DNA of 64,000 nucleotides from Planctellipticum variicoloris (GCF_030622045.1 NZ_CP130886.1:4043557-4107556); one strand, 5' to 3'; counted from the stretch's first letter, positions 26,585-36,420 are shown. Made by a program: numbers and translations. The notes: generated by a model not told the origin, from the letters alone.

Positions 26585-29500
26585 TCAATTTCGGTTGACG
26601 GTTTCGTCGAGGTTGAGGAGGAGGTTGGCGACGATGGTCCAGGCGGCGAGTTCGGTCGCGGGGACGTCGGTCGGCACGGGCGATTCTCCAACCCGGACGG
26701 CCTGGGCCGCGTCGTCCGGGGCGGCGGCAAAGCGCTGACGGGCGCGTTCAAACGCCTGAGTGACCAGTTGCAGCTCTTGGGCGTCCGGAGAGCGGGAGAG
26801 GACGGCCTGCCAGCCGAAGCGGATTCGTGATTCCGGAGTCTCGCCACCTTCGCGGATCAGGCGATGCGCGAAGGCCCGGGCGGCCTCGAAGTGCTGGATG
26901 TCGTTCAGAAGCTGCAGGGCCTGCAGCGGGGTATTGCTCCGTTCGCGACGGGTGCAGAACTGTTCGCGATTGGGACCGTCGAAGTTGCTCATGAACGGCG
27001 GCGGGGCGGTCCGTTTCAGGAAGCAGTAGACGCTCCGGCGGTAGAGGTCCGGGCCGTGATCCTGCAGGAAGAATCGCGTGTTGCTGTTGGCGTAGCCGAC
27101 CGGTTCCCAGATGTTCGGCGGCTGATAGGGCTTCACGCCTCGACCGCCCATCTGGAGGTTGATCAATCCGCTGACGAACAGGGCGTTGTCGCGGACCTGC
27201 TCGGCTTCCAGCCGGAGGCGGGCGCCGCGGGCGAGCAGGCGATTTTCGGGGTCGTGAGCGAAGACTTCAGGAAGCGTCGTCGCCTGCTGGCGGAAGGTCG
27301 CAGAGTGAACCATCAGGCGGAGGAGTTCGCGGGTATCCCAACCGTGTTCCGGATACCAGAGCGCCAGCCAGTCGAGGAGCTCGGGATGGCTGGGAGGTTC
27401 ACCCTGCGAACCGAAGTCGTCGCTGGTTTTGACCAGCCCGGTCCCGAAGACCTGCTGCCAGAACCGATTGACGGTGACACGAGCAGTCGCCGGCTGTTCG
27501 GGAGAGACCAGCCAGCGGGCGAGATCGAGGCGGTTGAGCCGGGTCTGGCCTTCGGCGGGCTTGAGCGGCGGGAAGATGGCGGGGACGCCCGGCTCGACCT
27601 TTTCGCCCGGCTTGTCGTACTGGCCGCGCAGCATGATAAATGCGTCGCGCGGCTCCGCGAGATCCTTGAAGATGAACGTGCCGGGAATCTGGTCCTCGAA
27701 CGTGATCCGGCTGGCCAGAGTGGCCTCGGCGTCGTTGGCCAGCGCCTGCCATTCGGGAGTCGTCGGCCGGGCGATTTCGCGGAGGTAGAACTTCAGCAGC
27801 GCAGCCTTCTGTTCGGGCGTGGCTTCCTTCTCCGGACCGTTCTTGAGGACGTCTTTCAGATCACCGGGCACGCCGTGCGTGTCCTGACCGGTCCGGGTGG
27901 TCCACCACTTGCGAAAGGAGGCCCGCGGGTCGTCGGCCGGTTTCAGCTCGCCGGTGATGGTGAGTCCGTCCCACTCGACGATTCCGCCATACTGCGCCAG
28001 GGCCACGATGCGGACGGTGTCGCCCGGCGGGAGATCGAGCTGGGCGGTGGAGACTTCAAGGCGGGTCCAGTGGCCGCGGGGCGGGAGGTCACCGATGCGT
28101 AACCGGCCGGGCTTGCCAATCTCGCCGCTGCCGAGTTTCTCGGCATTCCCCCAGAGAGCCCGGCGGGTCCCCTTCCCTGCGGTCAGCTCCAGCATCAGCG
28201 TGTCGGGAGGCTCGAACGGGTCGAGCTTCACCCAGACCGAGATCCGGCCCTGATCGGGAATGACTAGCGACTGGGTGGGGTTGTCGAACTTATCGTCGTA
28301 GTTGACGGCGCTGGCCTGCCGCAAGGCCCGCCAGCCGAGCGGAGCGGCAACCTCCGGGCCGGTCGACCAGGTGGGGTTGTTGCGGGACTCGCTGGTGATG
28401 CGGGCGCTCGCCGGGAAGTGATCGTCGAACCAGATGTCTTCAAACGTGGCGGGGGGCAACGGCGGGCTGGCATCGGCCGGATCGACGTGGGACAGACCGG
28501 TCAGGAACTGATCGAGCTTCGCCCGGGCCGCAGCCTCGCTGTCTTTCCGTTGCTGCAGCTCCTTCAGTTGCTCGGCGGTCGCCAGTGACTGGAACGGATT
28601 CGTATCGCGGACATTGCGATCCATCGCCGGGTCGGCCGAACTGTAGAAGAAGGCGTAGAGCGAGTAGAATTCTTTCGACGTGAGCGGGTCGAACTTGTGA
28701 TCGTGGCAGACGGCGCAACCGCCCGTCAGTCCCAGCCAGGTCTGGACCGTCGTGCTGGCGCGATCGACGGCGTAGCGATACAGAAATTCCGCCTCGATCG
28801 AGCCCCCTTCGCTGGTGGTCACGTTGCAGCGATTGAAGCCGGTGGCGATGAGCTGATCGAGGCTCGGCTGCGGGAGCAGATCGCCGGCGAGCTGGTCGAT
28901 CGTAAACTGGTCGAACGGCTGGTTGGCATTGAAGGCGCGGATCACCCAGTCACGGTAGGCCCACATTTCCCGTTCGTTGTCGAGATGCAGGCCGTGGGTG
29001 TCGGCGTAGCGGGCGACGTCGAGCCAGTGGCGGGCCATCTCTTCACCATGGCGCGGAGACTGGAAGTACGACTCGACCATTTTCTCGTAGGCGTCGGGGG
29101 CCTGATCGGCCTCGAACTTCGCCACTTCGGCAGGCGTGGGGGGCAAGCCGGTCAATGTGAAGGCGACGCGGCGGATCAGCGTGGCGCGGTCGGCTTCCGG
29201 CTGCGGCGCGAGACCTTCCCGTTCCAGACGAGCCAGCACGAAGCGGTCGATGGGATTGCGAACCCAGCCCTCGTTCTTGACGGTCGGTTCCGGATGCCGG
29301 ACCGGCGCTTCGAAGGCCCAGTGCTTCTGATAGCCGGCCCCCTGCTCGATCCAGCGGCGGAGGAGCTCCTTCTCGGCGGGTTTCAGTTCCTTGTGCGAAT
29401 CGGGGGGCGGCATGACCGTGTCTTTGTCGGTCGACGAGATCCGCTTCCAGACTTCGCTGGCGTCTGGTTGTCCTGGCTTGATGGCGACATGACCGTCGTG

Positions 29501-29704
29501 CTCGGTGAAGGCTCCGTCGGGGATATCGAGCCGGAGCTCGGCCTGCCGGGCTTTGCCGTCGAAGCCGTGGCACTGGAAACAGTTCGCCGAGAGGATCGGG
29601 CGGATGTCGCGGTTGAACTGCAGCGTGTCGTCGGCGGTCAATGAACCGGCCGGCCCGAGGAGCAGACTGCCGACGAGGATCGTGCGTCGAATCGAACAGG
29701 ACAT
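26585..29704 (-). CDS. PSD1 / DUF1549-DUF1553 cytochrome-c-like protein
   Basis: A 1039-residue exported protein of the planctomycete PSD1 family. A Sec signal (SIRRTILVGSLLLGPAGSLTA) precedes a cytochrome-c-like PSC1 domain with heme motif CFQCHG near residue 42, then PSD1/DUF1549 with GGCAVCHDHKFDP (a second CxxCH), a central carbohydrate-binding-like insert (about 420-610), and DUF1553 with ARVTVNRFWQQVFG and FDGPNREQFCTRRERSNTPLQALQ, named here only as landmarks. It pairs with the following DUF1501 gene. Both heme sites are intact, so electron transfer at the envelope is plausible, with substrate unknown. Confidence 0.93.
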   Translation of the reverse strand: MSCSIRRTILVGSLLLGPAGSLTADDTLQFNRDIRPILSANCFQCHGFDGKARQAELRLDIPDGAFTEHDGHVAIKPGQPDASEVWKRISSTDKDTVMPPPDSHKELKPAEKELLRRWIEQGAGYQKHWAFEAPVRHPEPTVKNEGWVRNPIDRFVLARLEREGLAPQPEADRATLIRRVAFTLTGLPPTPAEVAKFEADQAPDAYEKMVESYFQSPRHGEEMARHWLDVARYADTHGLHLDNEREMWAYRDWVIRAFNANQPFDQFTIDQLAGDLLPQPSLDQLIATGFNRCNVTTSEGGSIEAEFLYRYAVDRASTTVQTWLGLTGGCAVCHDHKFDPLTSKEFYSLYAFFYSSADPAMDRNVRDTNPFQSLATAEQLKELQQRKDSEAAARAKLDQFLTGLSHVDPADASPPLPPATFEDIWFDDHFPASARITSESRNNPTWSTGPEVAAPLGWRALRQASAVNYDDKFDNPTQSLVIPDQGRISVWVKLDPFEPPDTLMLELTAGKGTRRALWGNAEKLGSGEIGKPGRLRIGDLPPRGHWTRLEVSTAQLDLPPGDTVRIVALAQYGGIVEWDGLTITGELKPADDPRASFRKWWTTRTGQDTHGVPGDLKDVLKNGPEKEATPEQKAALLKFYLREIARPTTPEWQALANDAEATLASRITFEDQIPGTFIFKDLAEPRDAFIMLRGQYDKPGEKVEPGVPAIFPPLKPAEGQTRLNRLDLARWLVSPEQPATARVTVNRFWQQVFGTGLVKTSDDFGSQGEPPSHPELLDWLALWYPEHGWDTRELLRLMVHSATFRQQATTLPEVFAHDPENRLLARGARLRLEAEQVRDNALFVSGLINLQMGGRGVKPYQPPNIWEPVGYANSNTRFFLQDHGPDLYRRSVYCFLKRTAPPPFMSNFDGPNREQFCTRRERSNTPLQALQLLNDIQHFEAARAFAHRLIREGGETPESRIRFGWQAVLSRSPDAQELQLVTQAFERARQRFAAAPDDAAQAVRVGESPVPTDVPATELAAWTIVANLLLNLDETVNRN

Positions 29705-29894
29705 CAGCCACTCCAGGGGGGAGACGCAGGCGGGATCGCAGACGACGGTCCGAAGACCATCTCACACAGCGTACGCGATTTGTCCCAGTGGAGTCCAGAA
29801 TCCATCAATCCTTGCTGATCTGGCTCTGGTGAGAAATCAGGAAACTGTGACGATATTCCATAAATGTAGCTCAGCGCCGGGTCGAGGAGTTTGA

Positions 29895-30184
29895 ACCACG
29901 AATTGCACGAATGGGCACGAATGAAAGGAGAAGACCTGGAACCACGGAGAGCACTGAGGTCACGGAAAAGGAGAGGAGAGTTTGGCTGGAACGGACCTGA
30001 GACTCGAACGATTGGCACTCGGCTGCCGGCCAATCACAGGAGCAACGTTCAAGCTCTCCGAAACACGATCGACTGAGTCCTTCCGTGATCTCCGTGCCTT
30101 CCGTGGTCAATGCGGCTTCCGTTCTCTCGTCCTTCCGTTCTCTGTTCTGCTCTTCCATTCGTGATCATTCGTGTAATTCGTGGT
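29895..30184. repeat. Nested inverted repeats of phased CACGAAT and CACGGA units
   Basis: Outer arms at 29895-29923 and 30156-30184 each have three CACGAAT units about 10 nt apart and match as inverted repeats in 26 of 29 positions. Inner arms at 29941-29970 and about 30080-30107 have three CACGGA-like units, again inverted. The enclosed 110 bp is unrelated. A partial third copy is at 40355-40376. The surrounding gap 29705-30365 has no gene; the mfd promoter lies at its end. Confidence 0.75.
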
Positions 30185-30249
30185 TGAGGACTTCGCGTCG
30201 TCCGTCTGGACTGCGGGCGCTTCGCGATCGAGAATCTCGGTCCTGTACA

Positions 30250-30278
30250 TCGTCAGGCGGCGTTGCTGCGCCTACAAT
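30250..30278 (+). promoter_or_regulatory. Predicted promoter of mfd
   Basis: TCGTCA (30250-30255) and TACAAT (30273-30278) are separated by 17 nt, 87 nt before the mfd start codon. Confidence 0.5.
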
Positions 30279-30365
30279 CTGTCCACTGGAAATTCCCTGC
30301 CCCGCCGGACGCCTTGCGTTCGCGACGGGGATGATCTGCATTGCCGTCCGACGGGAGATTGACCT

Positions 30366-33300
30366 GTGTCCGAAAGTCCGACCGGCGTGAAGGAGCTGCG
30401 CGAGCTGGTCGGACTGGTCCGTCGATCGACCGGCTTCGACCGTGTGCTGGAGCGGCTGCAGGCGGGCCAGGGGGCGGAAATTGAAGGGACCTGGGGCTCC
30501 GCCGCTCCGGTGGCGACGGTGGCGGTGGCCCGCGACTGCCCGACGACAACCCTGGTGATTCTGCCACGGGAAAAGGATGTCGACGAGTTCTCGGCCGACC
30601 TGGCGTCGTTCGGCGGGGCGATTCCGCTGGTCCTGCCGGCGTGGAACTCGGTTCCGGACGAACTCTCCATCACCGATCCCATCCTGGGGAGCCGGCTGCG
30701 GGTCTTGCGGGAACTGGAAGCTCCCCTGCCCCCGCGGCTGGTCGTGACGACGATTCACGCGCTGCTGCAGCCGGTTCCGAGCCGAGAGTCGCGGGAAACG
30801 GCGACTCGCCGGCTGCGGACCGGGACCGAGCTGGATCTTGAAGGATTCACCGCGTGGCTGATCGCCCACGGCTTTGAGCGGATGACCGCAATCGAGCAGC
30901 CGGGCGAGTTCTGCCTGCATGGCGGAATTCTCGACATCTTTCCGGTCGACTCGACGGACCCGGTCCGCGTAGAGCTGTTCGGGGACGAGATTGATTCCCT
31001 CCGACTGTTTGACGTCGAGTCGCAACAGAAGCTGAAATCGCTGGATGAGATCGCCATCACCGTGGTCAAGCCGGCGGCCGACCAGGCCGGCGGCGAGTCG
31101 GCCGGGGTGCAGTTCGTCGACGCCCTGCCGACTGAGAGCTGGGTTGTGCTGCTGCAGTTGCCGGAAGTGATCGAGGAAGCGAAACAGTATCTGGACCGGC
31201 TCGGCGACCGGCGGGGGCTGTTCAGCGTCGAGTCGGTGCTGGAGCGCTGCCAGCGTCGACCGCTGCTGCAGATGTCGTCGCTGTCTCTCTCGGCGTACGA
31301 CATCCATTGCCGGCTGCGGACGGAATCGCTCGAACGGCTGTCCGGACCGCGGGGGGAAGCCCTCAAGGAACTGTCGGACCTCGTCCAACGCGATGAGCGG
31401 GTACTGATCGCCTGCCATAACGAGGGAGCCCGCGAGCGACTCCAGGAGCTTCTGACGGAACACGACCCGGACCTGGGCCGGAAGGTCCAGCTCTGCGTCG
31501 GCTCGGTCGCACGCGGATTCCGGCTGGCGGACGAACGGCTGATCGTGCTGAGCGACAACGAGCTGTTCGGCCGGACGGAAGTCCGTCGCACGCCGCGGAA
31601 GAAGCGGATCGAATCGCGGGCGATCGACAGCTTTCTGGATCTGGCCGAAGGGGATCTGGTCGTCCATCTGGCCCACGGGATTGCGCGGTTCCGCGGCATG
31701 CAGATTCTGGAGAAGGAGGGGCAGAAGGAAGAGCACCTGCACCTGGAGTTCAAGGAGAATCTCAAGCTCTACGTTCCGGTCTCGCTGATTCACCTGGTCC
31801 AGAAATACATCGGCGGCGCGAAGACGGCCCCGGAACTGTCGAAGCTGGGGGGGAACTCGTGGGCGAAGAAGAAGCAACGGGTCGCCGAGGCGGTGACGGA
31901 TCTTGCTGCGGATATGTTGCAGCTTCAGGCCGAGCGGGCGGCCAAGCCCGGTATCGCCTGTCCGCCCGACAGTCACTGGCAGCAGGAGTTCGACGCCTCG
32001 TTCCCGTACACAGAGACTGACGACCAGCTCCGGGCCATCGCCGACTTGAAGGAGGACATGGAACGTCCCCGGCCGATGGACCGCCTGATCTGCGGCGACG
32101 TCGGCTATGGGAAGACCGAGGTCGCCATGCGGGCCGCCTTCAAGGCGGTCGACGCGGGCCGGCAGGTCGCCATCCTGGTCCCGACGACGGTCCTGGCGGA
32201 GCAGCACTTCCGCAGCTTCAGCGAGCGGATGGCGGAGTTCCCGGTCACGATCGCCTGCCTGTCGCGGTTCAAGACTCGCGGCGAGCAGAAGGAGATTCTC
32301 GAAGGTCTGGCCGGGGGGGGGATCGACATCGTGATTGGGACACATCGCATTGTGCAGGCCGACATCCGCTTCAAAGACCTGGGGCTGCTGGTCATCGACG
32401 AAGAGCAGCGGTTCGGCGTCGAAGCCAAGGAGATGCTCAAACGGCTCAAGCTGGAGGTTGACGTTCTGACGCTGAGCGCTACGCCGATTCCGCGGACGCT
32501 GCACCTGTCGCTGATGGGGATCCGGGATATTTCCAGCCTCGAAACTCCGCCCCAGGATCGCGTGGCGGTGGAGACGCGCGTCACGCGGTACGACACGCAC
32601 CTGATCCGTCAGGCGATCGTGCGGGAGATGAACCGGGACGGTCAGATCTACTTCGTCCACAACCGCGTCTACAACATCGAATCGATTGCCGACCGGATCC
32701 GGTCGGCGGTTCCGGAAGCGACGGTCGACATCGTCCACGGGCAGATGACCGAGCACGAGCTCGAACGGGCCATGCTGGGGTTCGTCTCGCGACGGACCGA
32801 TGTCCTGGTGGCCACGACAATCATCGAAAGCGGCCTGGATATCCCCAATGCGAACACCATCTTCATCAACCAGGCCGATCAGTACGGACTGGCGGACCTG
32901 CACCAGCTCCGCGGCCGGGTGGGTCGTTACAAGCACCGGGCGTACTGCTACCTGCTGCTCGACGAAGGCAAGACGCTGACGCCGCTGGCGTCGCGCCGGC
33001 TGAAAGCGATTGAAGAGTTCAGCGAGCTGGGAGCCGGCTTCAAAATTGCCATGCGGGATCTGGAAATCCGCGGTGCGGGAAACATTCTCGGCACCGAACA
33101 GAGCGGCCATATCGCGTCCGTCGGCTACGAGCTCTATTGCCAGCTCCTCGAGAACGCCGTCCGGCTGATGAAACGGGAGCCGCTGCGCGAGAACCGCCAC
33201 GTTGCGGTGGACCTGCCGCTTTCGGCCTACCTGCCGGTCAACTACGTTCCACCCGGCCGGCCCAAAATCGAAATGTACCGCAAACTCTCCAGCATCACAT

Positions 33301-33617
33301 CGCTGGAGCAGCTCGAGCAGATGCGAGAAGAGTTGCGCGATCGGTTCGGGCCGATTCCCGAGGAGGCGGAAAAACTGCTGCAGCTTCGGGAACTGCAGGT
33401 GCTGGCGCAGTACTGGCAGATCGACGACATTCACCTGGAGGAGGGGTACGGCGTCCTCGGCTACCGGAATCCGCGTAAGATTCAGAAGCTGGCGAAGATG
33501 TCGCCCCATCCGCTACGGATTGTCGACGATCGAAATGCGTTCCTGGTGCTGCCGCACCGGCTCAACAACGTCGACAGTCTGCTGGCGGTGTTCAAATCGG
33601 TCTTGCAGTGCCGTTAG
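30366..33617 (+). CDS. mfd: Transcription-repair coupling factor
   Basis: A 1083-residue ATP-driven translocase that removes RNA polymerase stalled at DNA lesions and recruits UvrA. The start is GTG at 30366. The N-terminal UvrB-like region is followed by the RNA-polymerase-interacting domain (VVHLAHGIARFRGMQILE), then a RecG-like helicase core with Walker A GDVGYGKTE near residue 577, the DEEQ box in IDEEQRFG near 677, and SATPIPRTL, RVGRYKHRAY and the TRG motif. The C-terminal domain (AYLPVNYVPPGRPKIEMYR) is intact. Length is near the family norm of 1100-1170. It stands alone, with its own promoter. Confidence 0.97.
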   Translation: MSESPTGVKELRELVGLVRRSTGFDRVLERLQAGQGAEIEGTWGSAAPVATVAVARDCPTTTLVILPREKDVDEFSADLASFGGAIPLVLPAWNSVPDELSITDPILGSRLRVLRELEAPLPPRLVVTTIHALLQPVPSRESRETATRRLRTGTELDLEGFTAWLIAHGFERMTAIEQPGEFCLHGGILDIFPVDSTDPVRVELFGDEIDSLRLFDVESQQKLKSLDEIAITVVKPAADQAGGESAGVQFVDALPTESWVVLLQLPEVIEEAKQYLDRLGDRRGLFSVESVLERCQRRPLLQMSSLSLSAYDIHCRLRTESLERLSGPRGEALKELSDLVQRDERVLIACHNEGARERLQELLTEHDPDLGRKVQLCVGSVARGFRLADERLIVLSDNELFGRTEVRRTPRKKRIESRAIDSFLDLAEGDLVVHLAHGIARFRGMQILEKEGQKEEHLHLEFKENLKLYVPVSLIHLVQKYIGGAKTAPELSKLGGNSWAKKKQRVAEAVTDLAADMLQLQAERAAKPGIACPPDSHWQQEFDASFPYTETDDQLRAIADLKEDMERPRPMDRLICGDVGYGKTEVAMRAAFKAVDAGRQVAILVPTTVLAEQHFRSFSERMAEFPVTIACLSRFKTRGEQKEILEGLAGGGIDIVIGTHRIVQADIRFKDLGLLVIDEEQRFGVEAKEMLKRLKLEVDVLTLSATPIPRTLHLSLMGIRDISSLETPPQDRVAVETRVTRYDTHLIRQAIVREMNRDGQIYFVHNRVYNIESIADRIRSAVPEATVDIVHGQMTEHELERAMLGFVSRRTDVLVATTIIESGLDIPNANTIFINQADQYGLADLHQLRGRVGRYKHRAYCYLLLDEGKTLTPLASRRLKAIEEFSELGAGFKIAMRDLEIRGAGNILGTEQSGHIASVGYELYCQLLENAVRLMKREPLRENRHVAVDLPLSAYLPVNYVPPGRPKIEMYRKLSSITSLEQLEQMREELRDRFGPIPEEAEKLLQLRELQVLAQYWQIDDIHLEEGYGVLGYRNPRKIQKLAKMSPHPLRIVDDRNAFLVLPHRLNNVDSLLAVFKSVLQCR

Positions 33618-33632
33618 CCGCCAATCTATAAA
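33603..33632 (+). promoter_or_regulatory. Predicted promoter of the parvulin lipoprotein gene
   Basis: TTGCAG (33603-33608), an 18-nt spacer and TATAAA (33627-33632), overlapping the last codons of mfd and 120 nt before the next start. Confidence 0.5.
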
Positions 33633-33752
33633 CCGTTCCCATCTTCGCCTTTCCCGAAAAACCTGAAATATGGCACACCTTCCGGCTCGCACGGTTGGAC
33701 CGTGCTGGTCTGCGTCACGGACCGACGCTGAAACCTTCGCCATGGCGGGCCA

Positions 33753-34973
33753 TTGATGCGACGAGTCATTCCGGGAATCCTGTTCGCACTCTGCCTGATG
33801 GGCTGTAACGCCATCAAGAAGAAGTACGACAATCCCGTTTTCGCCGCCGCCCCCCGCCGCATCGCCGACGCCGAAGACGTCCAGGTGGCCGAGAAGGCCG
33901 CCGAGGACGGCAAGGAAGAAATCCTCACGGTCGCGGCGACGACGTCTCTGCCGACCGCGGAGGAACTGGAAGCGGAGTCGATCGAGTTCAACAGCAGCGT
34001 CGTGGCGACCGTCAACGGCGCACCGGTCTTCGGTTCGGAGATCGTGGAGCGTTACGGCGGTCCGCTGCAGCAGGCGCGGCAGAAAATCGCCGAGCAGCGC
34101 GACGTTCTGCCGCCGGCCAAATACCTGCAGATGATCGAACAATATCGCGTTTCGCGCGATCAGATCGTGAGACAGGACCTGCGGTCGCACATCGAGCGGC
34201 GGCTGCTGATCGAGCTGCTGAAGGCCGACATGAAGGCCGAACAGATCAAGCAGATCGAAACGCAGCTTGAAAAGCAGTTCGAGGAAGCCGAACTGCCGAA
34301 GCTCAAACGCGAGCTGAAGGCGTCGACGAAGCCCGAACTCGAACAGGAGCTGCGGAAGCGGGATACGAGCATTGCGACGATCCGCAACTCGTTCATGTCC
34401 AACATCATGGCGATTCAGTACGTGCGGGCGAACATTCCGCGCCCCGATCCAGCGACGCGGCAGGAAATCGTCGACTACTATCGCGAACACCGGTCCGAAT
34501 TCGAAATCGAGGCGCGGGTCCGCTGGCGGCAGATTCAGTGCATGTATGCTCGACCGGCCGCCCGCGGCGAGGCCGAGAAGAAAATTCGGACCGCTCGCGG
34601 CGAGCTGCAGCGCGGCCAGCCTTTCGAGGCGGTCGCCCGCAAGTACTCCGAGGATCCGTTTGCCAAAACGGGCGGCAACTGGGACTGGATTACGCCGGGG
34701 AGCATGGCCGACAAGGACCTGGAAAACCGGCTGTTCGAACTGCCGGTCGGCGAAGTCAGCGGCATTTTCGAAGGGAAAGATTCGTTCCTGGTCGTCGAAG
34801 TTCTGGAACGCGAAGAGGCGGGCGTCCGGAAATTTGCCGAGGTGCAGAACGAAATCAAGGACAAAATCGACAAAGAACGCCAGGCCGAAGCTCCGCGCGA
34901 GTTCCTGAAGAAAGTCTGGGACAGTGCGGTTATCGAGTCGCGCTACGATCTGCAGGGAAGCCCGCAGCAGTAG
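33753..34973 (+). CDS. Parvulin-type peptidyl-prolyl isomerase lipoprotein (SurA/PrsA-like)
   Basis: A 406-residue envelope chaperone. The N-terminal signal ends in a lipobox, CLMGC, so Cys18 would be lipidated. A SurA-N-like helical domain (about 70-230) contains VATVNGAPVFGSEI and many charged helices. The parvulin domain (about 250-350) has RWRQIQCMYARP, FEAVARKYSEDPFAKTGGNWDWITPGSM and LFELPVGEVSGIFEGKDSFLVVEV. These proteins help outer-membrane or secreted proteins fold. It ends 4 nt before the 3' end of the convergent histidine-kinase gene. Confidence 0.92.
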   Translation: MMRRVIPGILFALCLMGCNAIKKKYDNPVFAAAPRRIADAEDVQVAEKAAEDGKEEILTVAATTSLPTAEELEAESIEFNSSVVATVNGAPVFGSEIVERYGGPLQQARQKIAEQRDVLPPAKYLQMIEQYRVSRDQIVRQDLRSHIERRLLIELLKADMKAEQIKQIETQLEKQFEEAELPKLKRELKASTKPELEQELRKRDTSIATIRNSFMSNIMAIQYVRANIPRPDPATRQEIVDYYREHRSEFEIEARVRWRQIQCMYARPAARGEAEKKIRTARGELQRGQPFEAVARKYSEDPFAKTGGNWDWITPGSMADKDLENRLFELPVGEVSGIFEGKDSFLVVEVLEREEAGVRKFAEVQNEIKDKIDKERQAEAPREFLKKVWDSAVIESRYDLQGSPQQ

Positions 34974-34977
34974 CCGG

Positions 34978-35712
34978 TCAGGGCCGCTCAGTCACCGGCC
35001 ACCAGGTGGCGACGGTCGTCGGTCCGCCGGGCGCGGACTCAATCGCAATCCGTCCGCCATGTGCGGTCAGGATTCTCCAGACCTTGCACAGACCGAAGCC
35101 CAGGCCCCGTCCCGCCTGCCGGCCGGAATAGAACGGGTCGAAGGCGTGCCGGCGCTCGACGTCGGAAAATCCGCGCCCGGCGTCGAGGACTGCGATTCTC
35201 GCCTGGTTCGACTCGACCGTCGTCTCAATGCGGATTTCACCGCCGCCGGGCAAGATCGCCTCAGCGGCGTTTCGCAGCAGTTCGTGCAGAGCCACGGCAA
35301 ACTGCACGGGATCAACCAGCAGAGTGATTCCCGCGGTCGGCCCTGCCGAGAGAGTCACTCCCGGCCAGTTCGGGGCGCCGGACCATTGCTGGATGACGTT
35401 CTCAAGCAGATCGTCCAGCCGGCAACGTTCCGGCTGCGGAACGGGGGGGCGGGCGAACAACATGACGTCGCCGATCATGTCGCGTACGCGATAGGCCTGG
35501 GCGCCGATGGTCAGCAGCGCCTGCCGGCGCGCCGGGTCGACTTCATCCCGAAGGAGTTGCTGGACTCGTCCGACGATCGTGGCCAGCGGATTATTGATTT
35601 CGTGCCCCGCCCCGGCGGCGAACTCGCCAAGCGCCGCCAGGTGATCGGCATCCGGTTCGAGAGAAAACGAACTCGCCGGAGCCTCTTCGGAATCTGTGGC
35701 CTGTCCGGACAT
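34978..35712 (-). CDS. Soluble histidine kinase
   Basis: A 244-residue kinase with no sensor or membrane segment. ATG 35712 is preferred over 35787 because the extra residues overlap a hairpin at 35742-35771. The dimerisation/phosphorylation helix has GHEINNPLA with His37. The ATPase domain has the N box ELLRNAAEAI, G1 VLDAGRGFSD, F box FDPFYSG and G2 GRGLGFGL. Lacking a sensor, it probably receives input from a partner protein. It lies 130 nt downstream of the HTH-receiver gene on the same strand, so they may be functional partners. Confidence 0.9.
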   Translation of the reverse strand: MSGQATDSEEAPASSFSLEPDADHLAALGEFAAGAGHEINNPLATIVGRVQQLLRDEVDPARRQALLTIGAQAYRVRDMIGDVMLFARPPVPQPERCRLDDLLENVIQQWSGAPNWPGVTLSAGPTAGITLLVDPVQFAVALHELLRNAAEAILPGGGEIRIETTVESNQARIAVLDAGRGFSDVERRHAFDPFYSGRQAGRGLGFGLCKVWRILTAHGGRIAIESAPGGPTTVATWWPVTERP

Positions 35713-35741
35713 GGGGCGAGATTTCCCGAGCGGTCTATGCA

Positions 35742-35771
35742 AACGCCTCCGGCAGCAGAGCCGGAGGCGTT
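35742..35771 (-). terminator. Hairpin between the HTH-receiver and histidine-kinase genes
   Basis: A perfect 12-bp stem with a 6-nt loop, followed on the minus strand only by GTTTGCAT. It could partly terminate the upstream transcript and so lower kinase expression. Confidence 0.6.
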
Positions 35772-35841
35772 CGGAATACGTTGGCAAACCTGACGGAGCC
35801 GGCCGGCCCGCTGCTGCCGGCGCGGCGTCAGGCCGCTGCGA

Positions 35842-36420
35842 TCAGGCTCCGGCGGGTTCGACGTCGAGGAAGTGACACATCCGGTCGATCAGGGCGTCGA
35901 CTTCGAACGGCTTCTGCATGAAGTCGTCGGCGCCCGCCGCCCGCAATTCCTCGATCTTGTCGTGCTCGACCATGCCCGAAATACAGATGATCTTGGTGTC
36001 GTCGAGAGCCGAGTCGCTGCGGACCCGCTGACAGACTTCCTTGCCGTTGATGTCCGGCAGCATGACGTCCAGGACAATGATGTCGGGGCGATACTCCCGG
36101 ACCATCATGCCTGCGTCGAAACCGTTGTTGGCGATGCGAATCTCGAACCGGCCGTCCCGTTCGAGCTCGTCGCGGATGAGTTCGACGAGCTCTTCATCGT
36201 CGTCGACGATCAGCGCCTTGCGACGTCCGCTTTCCAGCGCGTCGGTCGGGATGCCGTTTTCTTTCATGAACTTGAACAGCACGTCGCGGGGAATCCGGCG
36301 GAACCGGGAGCCCGGCACGCGAAACCCTTTGAGCTGCCCGGAATCGAAACACCGGATGATCGTCTGCTGGCTGACCTTGCAGATCTTCGCGGCTTCGCCG
36401 GTCGTGAACACAGTTTTCAT
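35842..36420 (-). CDS. HTH (excisionase/MerR-like)-receiver fusion regulator
   Basis: A 192-residue protein. ATG 36420 is chosen because the DNA-binding domain begins at once; the frame opens at 36627 without a sensible N-terminus. Residues 5-50 form a helix-turn-helix of the excisionase/BldC type (TTGEAAKICKVSQQTIIRCF, then PGSRFRRIPRDVL). Residues 67-185 are a receiver domain with DDDEE, phospho-acceptor Asp118 (VLDVMLPD) and Lys in MQKPF. The order, HTH first and receiver last, is reversed from usual response regulators. A promoter (TTGACC-16-TACAAT) is 280-305 nt upstream. Confidence 0.9.
   Translation of the reverse strand: MKTVFTTGEAAKICKVSQQTIIRCFDSGQLKGFRVPGSRFRRIPRDVLFKFMKENGIPTDALESGRRKALIVDDDEELVELIRDELERDGRFEIRIANNGFDAGMMVREYRPDIIVLDVMLPDINGKEVCQRVRSDSALDDTKIICISGMVEHDKIEELRAAGADDFMQKPFEVDALIDRMCHFLDVEPAGA

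Noticed and set aside
35742-35787. Upstream N-terminal extension of the histidine kinase
   Set aside because: It would encode a hairpin, with a Cys/Arg-rich sequence unlike a signal or sensor.
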